A DNA stretch of 5,965 nucleotides from the NCBI GenBank assembly GCA_018400395.1, contig JAGYMN010000074.1:1-5965 (forward strand). The letters run 5' to 3'. Below the pieces are notes generated by a model. It ran no database searches. It saw only the letters and a list, made by a program, of their open reading frames with translations, and was not told where the DNA came from. Both the position numbers and the translations under genes were made by a program. Positions 1 through 5,273 of the stretch are shown one piece after another. This DNA is from Actinomycetota bacterium (GTDB taxonomy: Bacteria > Actinomycetota > Humimicrobiia > Humimicrobiales > Humimicrobiaceae). Each line of letters opens with the position of its first letter. The stretch's first letter is position 1.

Positions 1-807
1 AGTGCAGATTGCCATTACCCGGTCTCCGCTCAGAATATTTCCCTTTTCATCTACTACAATCAACCTGTCCCCATCGCCGTCGAAGGCGAACCCTATATCA
101 GCAGCTGACTGGACTACCTTTCTGGCTAATCCTTCAGGATAAAGCGCGCCGCAATTTCGATTGATGTTAATGCCGTCGGGGGATATGTTGATAGCTTCAA
201 GTTTTGCGCGCATCTCTTTAAAAAGTATAGGTGCAACTCTGTATGTGGCGCCATTTGCGCAGTCAATGACTATTTTCATGTCTTCAAGGCTTAAGTTCCC
301 GGGAAATGTCTGTTTTAGAAATACGATGTAGCGTCCGGTTGCATCTATTTCCCTTGAAGTTTTTCCAATGTCTGAAGATTTTGCCAGCTTTTCTGAAATG
401 TTTTCTGAAAATATGAGTTCTTCTATATCATTTTCCATGTTGTCCGGCAGTTTGAACCCTGATCCCGAGAATATCTTAATGCCGTTATCTTCAAATGGGT
501 TGTGGGATGCTGAAATTACTATTCCTGCATCCGCATCCATATTTTTTGTGATGAACGCAATACCGGGAGTCGGAAGGGGCCCTATGCTTATTGCATCAGC
601 ACCCATGGAAGTTATACCTGCAACAAGTGCATTTTCAAGCATATATCCTGAAAGTCTGGTATCTTTTCCAATTATAATTCTTGGACGGCGGCCATCATTT
701 TTCAATATCAAAGATACTGCCTGGCCTATTTTTACCGCCATTTCAGGAGTCATAGGATATTTATTTGCGATTCCCCTTATTCCATCTGTTCCGAACAGTT
801 TTCCCAT
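1..807 (-). CDS. glmM: Phosphoglucosamine mutase GlmM, 3' end beyond the window
   Basis: Converts glucosamine-6-phosphate to glucosamine-1-phosphate in the cytoplasm, the step that commits amino sugar to UDP-GlcNAc and peptidoglycan. The first 269 codons are present and the frame is still open at base 1; full-length GlmM is about 450 residues, so roughly the last 40% is missing. The protein opens with MGKLFGTDGIRG, the classic GlmM N-terminus. The catalytic phosphoserine loop is ISASHNP at residues 98-104, with Ser101 as the phosphorylated residue (equivalent to Ser102 of E. coli GlmM). The magnesium loop DGDGDR is at 243-248, in the expected order. These motifs and the GTDGIRG start favour GlmM over a general phosphomannomutase or phosphoglucomutase. 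The ATG at 807 is chosen because an AAGGAG lies six bases upstream. It follows the acyltransferase gene by two bases, so the two are probably translationally coupled. The sugar-binding and phosphate-binding C-terminal domains cannot be checked here. Confidence 0.95.
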   Translation of the reverse strand, partial: MGKLFGTDGIRGIANKYPMTPEMAVKIGQAVSLILKNDGRRPRIIIGKDTRLSGYMLENALVAGITSMGADAISIGPLPTPGIAFITKNMDADAGIVISASHNPFEDNGIKIFSGSGFKLPDNMENDIEELIFSENISEKLAKSSDIGKTSREIDATGRYIVFLKQTFPGNLSLEDMKIVIDCANGATYRVAPILFKEMRAKLEAINISPDGININRNCGALYPEGLARKVVQSAADIGFAFDGDGDRLIVVDEKGNILSGDRVMAICT

Positions 808-809
808 TT

Positions 810-1616
810 CTATCTCCTTTTTCGTGTTTCAGTTATGCGCCTTAATTTGATAATTGAACCGGGAGGATAATATCCTCTTGCAGTGGTGTTGGGATACAGA
901 ATTACATCTCTGGAGAGAAGGCTTCCCGGCATGGCTACACTATTGCATCCGGTTTCAACACCGTCTGCAAAGATTGCACCGAATTTGCGGAGTCCAGTTT
1001 GATACTTCTTTCCATTGATAGTAAGTGTAATCTTTGAATCAACCATTTTTAGATTTGCAAGTTTAGTTCCTGCCCCAAGATTTACTTTGCCGAGAATGCT
1101 GTCACCTATATAGGCAAAATGCCCGGCTTTGCTGCCGCCAAGCATAACAGCGTTCTTCATCTCTGTATTGTGGCCAACAACACATTCATCACCGATGATA
1201 ACATTTCCCCGTATATATGCTCCCTGGCGGACTTCATTGTTATCCCCTATAATGGTCGGTCCTTTTATCAATGCTCCTGGTTCTATTATTGTATTTCTGC
1301 CTATATATATTTCATCGTCCATGAGAGAGGCTCCTGCAAATATAACAGAGGCGCCCTCAAGTATACTTCCGTCTTTTATGACAGTTTTTCCTCCGTTATC
1401 GATTGAAAATCCCGGCTCAAGGACTTCACCGTTATAGATAACTGTGTCCTTAATTAGAAAATAACAGCCTTTCCTGATGATCGATACATTGGGAGTAATA
1501 TTTTCTTTAATGTATTCTTTAATGTTTTTGAGCCCTTCCCAGACAAATTCAGTATTTTTAAAAAGGTCTTTTAAGCTGTTTCCTTCAAGATCAAAAAAAT
1601 CCAGTTGTCTTAGCAT
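810..1616 (-). CDS. GlmU-C-like left-handed beta-helix acyltransferase
   Basis: A 268-residue hexapeptide-repeat protein, probably a sugar-phosphate N-acetyltransferase acting with GlmM (inference). Residues 1-40 are a helical lead-in with FDLEGNSLKDLF and FVWEGLKNIKEYI, a pattern I associate with stand-alone GlmU-like proteins. From about 75 to 250 come degenerate [LIV]-G-x4 turns (IGRNTIIEPGALI, IGDNNEVRQGAYI, IGDECVVGHNTEM), diagnostic of the left-handed beta-helix. The segment KAGHFAYIGDSILG (163-176) followed by NLGAGT (179-184) matches the GlmU acetyltransferase centre: His166 and Tyr169 correspond to the GlmU catalytic His and the nearby Tyr, and Asn179 to its substrate-side Asn. After NLGAGT it reads LANLKM rather than the GlmU NYDG, as in the alternative GlmU-like family. 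The uridylyltransferase domain is absent. The start at 1616 is preferred over an in-frame ATG at 1640 because AGGAGG lies four bases upstream of it. Acyl donor and exact sugar are not shown by the sequence. Confidence 0.85.
   Translation of the reverse strand: MLRQLDFFDLEGNSLKDLFKNTEFVWEGLKNIKEYIKENITPNVSIIRKGCYFLIKDTVIYNGEVLEPGFSIDNGGKTVIKDGSILEGASVIFAGASLMDDEIYIGRNTIIEPGALIKGPTIIGDNNEVRQGAYIRGNVIIGDECVVGHNTEMKNAVMLGGSKAGHFAYIGDSILGKVNLGAGTKLANLKMVDSKITLTINGKKYQTGLRKFGAIFADGVETGCNSVAMPGSLLSRDVILYPNTTARGYYPPGSIIKLRRITETRKRR
814..819 (-). promoter_or_regulatory. Shine-Dalgarno of glmM inside the upstream gene
   Basis: On the minus strand AAGGAG is followed by six bases and then the ATG of glmM at 807. 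It lies within the last codons of the upstream acyltransferase and encodes part of its basic Arg-Lys-Arg-Arg C-terminus. Ribosomes finishing that gene end directly at the glmM initiation site, which is the arrangement expected for translational coupling. Confidence 0.85.
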
Positions 1617-1620
1617 ATAT

Positions 1621-1626
1621 CCTCCT
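1621..1626 (-). promoter_or_regulatory. Strong Shine-Dalgarno of the beta-helix acyltransferase
   Basis: On the minus strand AGGAGG is followed by ATAT and then ATG at 1616. It fixes the start at Met-Leu-Arg-Gln. It rules against the longer reading from 1640, which would add eight residues and place this site inside the coding sequence. Confidence 0.85.
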
Positions 1627-1672
1627 AAATAATGAGGCAATATAATTAAATCATAAAAAAATTCATAACAAA

Positions 1673-1700
1673 ATTATAAATAGTTTTTTGATATTGGCAA
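1673..1700 (-). promoter_or_regulatory. Sigma-70-type promoter for the acyltransferase-glmM operon
   Basis: On the minus strand TTGCCA (1700-1695) and TATAAT (1678-1673) are separated by 16 bases. The -10 box is perfect and the -35 box matches TTGACA at five of six positions. Transcription would begin near 1666, giving a leader of about 50 bases before the ATG at 1616. It lies just after the radical SAM stop codon, with no intrinsic terminator between, so read-through from the upstream gene could add to expression. A short dyad (1691-1703) overlaps the -35 box. Confidence 0.6.
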
Positions 1701-1713
1701 TATGATAGCACGC

Positions 1714-2556
1714 CTAACCTATTATACCGAATTTACGGGGTGAACAATCATTTACAGTAAAAGAGTAATTCCTGTCCAGGCAGTATCGAATGATCTCATA
1801 TGTCAATTTTCTACTGCCGTACAGGAAGAATTTCTTCGAAAACATCATCCCGGATTGATAGCCTTCTCCACTTAGATTATTGATATTATTTCCATTTATA
1901 AGAAGTTCCTGCAGGGTCAGCTGGTCTATTGAATAATATTCAAGCCTGTCAAGGCAACCGATCAGCTGTTTTTTCTGTTCCGGATATGACGGAACTTCTA
2001 CAACCAGATAATCAAATAGTTTTCTGGCCTCTCCAAGCCTGTCGATAATTTTGTTGTTATAGCCTGAAGCCGCCAGATTGAATCTTATCTCATCTATTCC
2101 GAAATCCCTTACAGCTTTCAGGTTTTCTGGTGACGCTTCTATGCCATTTGTATATATCCAGAAATAAATATCCGGCTTCTCATTCCTTATTTTTTCCGTA
2201 TATTTTGCAATTTTATCAAGATACAGGAATGTCTCTCCTCCAGTAAAGCCTACTCCCTGGATTTTATTTTTATCCCTTAGAAACTGCTTAAAGCATGCAT
2301 GCCTGTTGTATTTTTCATCTTCATCATATTCTTCACTCTGGTAAGAGGGGGCAAAGCAGAACTGGCAGCTTGCGTTGCAGCGGTAACCAAGAACGAATGT
2401 CATGCTCCTCATTTTTGTGCATATCTGGCACCCTCTGGTCAGGGGACCGGTACTTATGGCCTGGTAAGAGCCGTGAGATACCAGACCGTCTATTCCGGAT
2501 CTTATGTGTTCTATTTCCTCAATGGCTTCCTTTTCACTGTGGTTAAAATCCATCAT
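1714..2556 (-). CDS. Radical SAM enzyme of unknown substrate, PflA-activase-like
   Basis: A 280-residue soluble protein with the radical SAM signature CxxxCxxC at Cys60, Cys64 and Cys67. These would bind the [4Fe-4S] cluster that cleaves S-adenosylmethionine. The SAM-binding GGE motif follows at 106-108 (GFTGGE), then a beta-strand ending YTNG at 135-138. A further CxxC pair (Cys43, Cys46) lies just before the signature, in GPLTRGCQIC, and the C-terminus has a late NDCSPRK at 269-275. The N-terminal GPL-x-x-GC-x-x-C then CxxxCxxC layout recalls the uncharacterised group related to pyruvate formate-lyase activating enzyme (COG2108-like); that placement is tentative. No SPASM-type cysteine cluster is seen. 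Two ATGs (2556, 2553) are possible starts and neither has a good Shine-Dalgarno. It has its own promoter and no co-directional neighbour overlaps it. No glycyl-radical enzyme or peptide precursor is visible in the window, so its target is unknown. Confidence 0.85.
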   Translation of the reverse strand: MMDFNHSEKEAIEEIEHIRSGIDGLVSHGSYQAISTGPLTRGCQICTKMRSMTFVLGYRCNASCQFCFAPSYQSEEYDEDEKYNRHACFKQFLRDKNKIQGVGFTGGETFLYLDKIAKYTEKIRNEKPDIYFWIYTNGIEASPENLKAVRDFGIDEIRFNLAASGYNNKIIDRLGEARKLFDYLVVEVPSYPEQKKQLIGCLDRLEYYSIDQLTLQELLINGNNINNLSGEGYQSGMMFSKKFFLYGSRKLTYEIIRYCLDRNYSFTVNDCSPRKFGIIG

Positions 2557-2615
2557 AATTCTTGCGGATAATCTCTTTGTAAAAAAATATCAATAAATTA
2601 TAATAAACCATCAAG

Positions 2616-2644
2616 ATTATATTAAAAATATTTTTTACTGACAA
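2616..2644 (-). promoter_or_regulatory. Near-consensus sigma-70 promoter of the radical SAM gene
   Basis: On the minus strand TTGTCA (2644-2639), a 17-base spacer and TATAAT (2621-2616) form an almost ideal housekeeping promoter. The predicted start near 2609 gives a leader of about 50 bases to the ATG at 2556. The spacer contains a perfect 12-bp palindrome, AAAAATATTTTT (2624-2635). The A/T tracts may only reflect base composition or bend the promoter. Confidence 0.7.
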
Positions 2645-2653
2645 AGACTATTT

Positions 2654-2673
2654 TATTTAATGTTCATTAAATA
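2654..2673. promoter_or_regulatory. Perfect 20-bp inverted repeat, candidate operator
   Basis: Arms TATTTAATG (2654-2662) and CATTAAATA (2665-2673) are exact reverse complements around a TT centre. A two-base centre is too small for an RNA hairpin loop, so the symmetry points to a dimeric DNA-binding protein. The site begins ten bases upstream of the radical SAM -35 box and covers the place where a tex -35 box would lie. It could control either gene or both. The arms do not match an operator family I can name with confidence, and the AT-rich setting makes chance symmetry more likely than elsewhere. Confidence 0.45.
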
Positions 2674-2692
2674 TCTACCGTAAGGTTTATAA
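2663..2692 (+). promoter_or_regulatory. Weak possible promoter of tex
   Basis: TTATAA (2687-2692) is an acceptable -10 box, and TTCATT (2663-2668), 18 bases upstream, is a poor -35 box lying within the inverted repeat. A start near 2699 would leave a leader of only about 15 bases. It is the best candidate in the gap ahead of tex, but weaker than the opposing promoter. Confidence 0.25.
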
Positions 2693-2713
2693 GAAAGACG
2701 GGGCGGAAAAAGG

Positions 2714-4843
2714 TTGGTAAACATATACACAGAACATATCTCAGGGATACTGGGCATTGAAAAAAGGCAGGTAGAAAATACAATAGGCCTTCTGGAAGGA
2801 GGTTGTTCAATACCATTTATCTCAAGATATAGAAAAGAAGCTACGGGCGGGCTGGACGAGACGCAAATATCAGAGATAAGAGACAGTTTATCAAAGCTTA
2901 TTGAGGTTGACAGCAGGAGGCAGGTCATCATAAACCAGATTGAGAAACAGGGTAGGATGACAGAAGGATTAAAAACACAGATAAACGCAGCACAGAAGGT
3001 TACGGAGCTTGAGGACATATACCTGCCGTACAGGCCCAAAAAAAAGACGAGAGGTACAGCTGCGAAAGAAAAGGGTCTTGAGAAGCTGGCGGAGATAATA
3101 TTTGAACAGAAAGAATCAGATCCCGAAAAGTCTGCAGGAAATTTTTTAAACAAAGATGTAAAAAATGTGGAAGAAGCAATTCGGGGAGCGAGGGATATTA
3201 TAGCTGAATGGATAAACGAGGATAAAAAAGCAAGGGACAGCATAAGGCAGATATTTGAAAAAGAAGCAGTAATAAAATCAGAAGCCTGCAGGGGTCGCCA
3301 AGAAGATGGTTCCAAATACAGGGATTATTTCGACTTTGAGCAGGAACTTAAAAAATGTCCCTCACACAGGCTTCTGGCTATGCGTAGAGGTGAAAAAGAA
3401 GAATATCTCAGGGTGTCTATTAAGGTAAATAAGGAAACAGCCGTAAAGGCGCTTGAAAAAATATTCGTTAAGGGCTCAAACAGCTCTTCAGAACAGGTAA
3501 GGATTGCCCTGGCGGACAGCTGCAGGAGACTCCTTTTGCCATCCATTGAAAACGAATTTGCCAGGATATCAAAAAAGAATGCAGATATGGAAGCAATAAA
3601 GGTTTTTGCATCCAATCTGAGGCAGCTTCTTATGGCCCCCGTTCTGGGAAGCAATAGGATTATGGCTATTGACCCGGGCTTCCGTACCGGCTGCAAGGTT
3701 GTCTTGTTAAATGAGCAGGGCGACCTGATTACAAATGAAACGGTTTTCCCGAACGCTCCAAAAAATAACAGGGAAGAATCAGAAAAGCTGCTAAAAGGAC
3801 TGATAAATGAATACGGCATAGAAGCAGTGGCAATAGGTAATGGAACCGCAGGCAGGGAGACAGAAGAATTTGTAAGGGGAATAGATTTTGCTGAAAAAAT
3901 CCCTGTCTTTATTGTTAATGAAAGCGGAGCTTCCATCTATTCTGCATCCAGGGCTGCCAGGGAGGAATTTCCGGATAAGGATGTTACTGTAAGAGGCGCT
4001 GTATCTATAGGCAGAAGGCTGATGGATCCCCTGGCGGAACTTGTAAAAATAGATCCCAAAAACCTGGGAGTCGGGCAATACCAGCATGATGTGGACCAGG
4101 GTGAATTAAAAAAGAGCCTGGATATGGTTGTTGAAAGCTGTGTAAATATGGTAGGTGTTAATCTGAACACGGCCAGCAGGCATCTGCTCATGTATATATC
4201 AGGGCTGGGCCCCGGCCTCGCTTTAAGCATAGTGGAATACCGGAAAGTTAAAGGTCCCTTCAAGTCAAGGTTAGAGCTCCTTGAAGTTCCGGGGCTTGGA
4301 GAGAAAGCTTATGAGCAGTGTGCGGGCTTTCTAAGGATACAGGATGGTACAAACCCCCTTGACAACAGTGCTGTTCATCCGGAAAGCTATTATATAGTAG
4401 AAAAAATGGCCGGGGACCTTAAAATGGATGTTTGTTCACTTTTAAAAGATGGTGCTGTGCGTAAGAGGATAAATCTGAATGATTACATGGATGAAAAAAC
4501 AGGTCTTCCTACCCTTGAAGATATCATGAATGAACTTGAAAAACCGGGCAGGGATCCGAGGGAAAAGATATCAATATTTGAATTCAGGAAGGGTGTAAAC
4601 TCCATAGAAGATCTTAAAACAGGTATGATGCTTCCGGGTATTGTTACCAATATTACCAATTTTGGCGCTTTTGTCGATATAGGGATCAAGCAGGACGGGC
4701 TTGTGCATATCTCCAATATTTCACACGATTTTGTAAGAGATCCGGCAGAAGTCCTTATGCTTCATCAGGAGGTAAGGGTAAAAGTCCTTGATGTAGACCG
4801 TGACAGGAAAAGGATACAGCTGTCCATAAAGGATGCTGGATAA
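2714..4843 (+). CDS. tex: Tex-family S1 RNA-binding transcription accessory protein
   Basis: A 709-residue Tex protein (YdcI-like in Bacillus), a nucleic-acid-binding factor tied to transcription and RNA metabolism. Domain order matches the family: an N-terminal helical region with PFISRYRKEATG (34-45) and the YLPYRPKKKTRGTAAKEKGLE stretch near 100-120; a YqgF/RNase H-like fold starting MAIDPGFRTGCK (317-328); helix-hairpin-helix repeats at about 485-545 (ISGLGPGLALSIVEYR and VPGLGEKAYEQCAGFLRI), followed by NPLDNSAVHPE; and a C-terminal S1 domain from about 637 (GIVTNITNFGAFVDIG, then QDGLVHISNIS) to the end. The protein stops right after S1, so it lacks the long tail of many proteobacterial Tex proteins (E. 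coli is about 770 residues); the length fits Gram-positive homologues. The start is TTG at 2714: an in-frame stop lies at 2690-2692 and the codons between offer no better start. The Shine-Dalgarno is imperfect (GGCGG seven bases upstream, AAAGG abutting). It is transcribed away from the radical SAM gene. Confidence 0.96.
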   Translation: MVNIYTEHISGILGIEKRQVENTIGLLEGGCSIPFISRYRKEATGGLDETQISEIRDSLSKLIEVDSRRQVIINQIEKQGRMTEGLKTQINAAQKVTELEDIYLPYRPKKKTRGTAAKEKGLEKLAEIIFEQKESDPEKSAGNFLNKDVKNVEEAIRGARDIIAEWINEDKKARDSIRQIFEKEAVIKSEACRGRQEDGSKYRDYFDFEQELKKCPSHRLLAMRRGEKEEYLRVSIKVNKETAVKALEKIFVKGSNSSSEQVRIALADSCRRLLLPSIENEFARISKKNADMEAIKVFASNLRQLLMAPVLGSNRIMAIDPGFRTGCKVVLLNEQGDLITNETVFPNAPKNNREESEKLLKGLINEYGIEAVAIGNGTAGRETEEFVRGIDFAEKIPVFIVNESGASIYSASRAAREEFPDKDVTVRGAVSIGRRLMDPLAELVKIDPKNLGVGQYQHDVDQGELKKSLDMVVESCVNMVGVNLNTASRHLLMYISGLGPGLALSIVEYRKVKGPFKSRLELLEVPGLGEKAYEQCAGFLRIQDGTNPLDNSAVHPESYYIVEKMAGDLKMDVCSLLKDGAVRKRINLNDYMDEKTGLPTLEDIMNELEKPGRDPREKISIFEFRKGVNSIEDLKTGMMLPGIVTNITNFGAFVDIGIKQDGLVHISNISHDFVRDPAEVLMLHQEVRVKVLDVDRDRKRIQLSIKDAG

Positions 4844-4949
4844 TATAATTAAACTTTTTTTGGATACTTGAAGGATAAGTACAGGTATCGGAAGGACCGG
4901 AACAATATAAAATAATGACCAGTTTGTTTAATTTTTTCTATTATTTTTA
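4844..4949. other. Intergenic region with two alternative hairpins, no clear terminator
   Basis: This gap between tex and the SRP RNA promoter has no credible reading frame. GATACTTG (4863-4870) can pair with CAGGTATC (4882-4889), one G-U included. Alternatively TACTT (4865-4869) can pair with AAGTA (4877-4881); the two foldings exclude each other. Neither is followed by a U-run, so I do not call an intrinsic terminator for tex. Confidence 0.35.
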
Positions 4950-4955
4950 TATAAT
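4927..4955 (+). promoter_or_regulatory. Promoter of the SRP RNA gene
   Basis: A perfect TATAAT (4950-4955) lies five bases before the first base of the SRP RNA closing helix, so transcription would start at about 4961-4963. A -35 box is less clear. TTTAAT (4927-4932) has the right 17-base spacing but matches only three of six positions; TTGTTT (4924-4929) looks better but is 20 bases away. The agreement between the -10 box and the RNA 5' end is the main support. Confidence 0.65.
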
Positions 4956-4960
4956 CAAAC

Positions 4961-5229
4961 TGCCGTGCTAGGTGGGGAGCTAGCGGTGCCCTGTAACCCA
5001 CAATCCGCTCCAGTGGGACCGATCAACAGGCTGAGGCTTGAAATAGTAGGTTATGCTCCTGTACAAGTGGTGATGAAGGCCGGGTCCTGTGCGGCGGAGG
5101 GTTACAAACCCCGTCAGGTCCGAGAGGAAGCAGCGGTAAGTAACATTCTCCGGGTGCCACAGGAGAACCTGACTGGAGCTAACTGTACCGGAAGCGCCTG
5201 GTATTTTATGTCGAAACTGTGGCACGGCA
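4961..5229 (+). ncRNA. ffs: Signal recognition particle RNA, large bacterial type with Alu domain
   Basis: The RNA scaffold of the signal recognition particle, which binds Ffh and targets nascent membrane and secreted proteins. The ends close perfectly: TGCCGTGC (4961-4968) pairs with GCACGGCA (5222-5229). The 5' part closely resembles Bacillus scRNA: the loop GGTGGGGAG, then GCGGTGCCCTGTAA and AATCCGCTC. Helix 3 can form from GCTAG (4967-4971) and CTAGC (4980-4984), and helix 4 from GGT (4985-4987) and ACC (4996-4998). These form the Alu domain, which is absent from the short 4.5S type of E. coli. The Ffh-binding domain IV is at 5113-5134: GTCAGG, then TCC-GAGA-GGA with a GNRA tetraloop (5122-5125), then AGCAGC. 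The long stem is supported by TCCTGTG (5086-5092) against CACAGGA (5158-5164). Length, about 269 nucleotides, fits the large type. A start at 4961 is inferred from the helix and the upstream TATAAT. No U-run terminator follows. Confidence 0.96.
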
Positions 5230-5273
5230 TATGATAAGGTTAATAATAAAGCACAGATACTGGAAGTCTGATA

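Noticed and set aside
368..850. 160-codon plus-strand frame opposite glmM
   Set aside because: It is antisense to conserved glmM codons, including the catalytic serine loop, and its product is low-complexity Ser/Ile/Pro-rich sequence typical of a shadow frame.
1704..1716. Terminator after the radical SAM gene
   Set aside because: The only symmetry nearby, ATATTG-G-CAATAT at 1691-1703, has a one-base centre and cannot form an RNA hairpin at that length. No proper stem with a U-run follows.
2557..2713. Small RiPP precursor peptide next to the radical SAM gene
   Set aside because: I read both strands of the divergent gap and the 1617-1713 gap. Neither holds a frame with a start, a ribosome binding site and a plausible leader-core peptide.
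2653..3315. Long minus-strand frames opposite tex (2653-3315, 3325-3936, 3937-4263)
   Set aside because: They mirror the strongly conserved tex reading frame and have Ser/Phe/Leu-rich translations without domain logic. The first also runs through the divergent promoter region.
5254..5270. Hairpin CAGA/TCTG covering the weak dnaX Shine-Dalgarno
   Set aside because: A stem of four or five pairs with a large loop is too weak to propose translational control.
5230..5273. Possible dnaX promoter with TATGAT at 5230-5235
   Set aside because: The expected -35 position (5207-5212) reads TATGTC, a poor match, and lies inside the SRP RNA.
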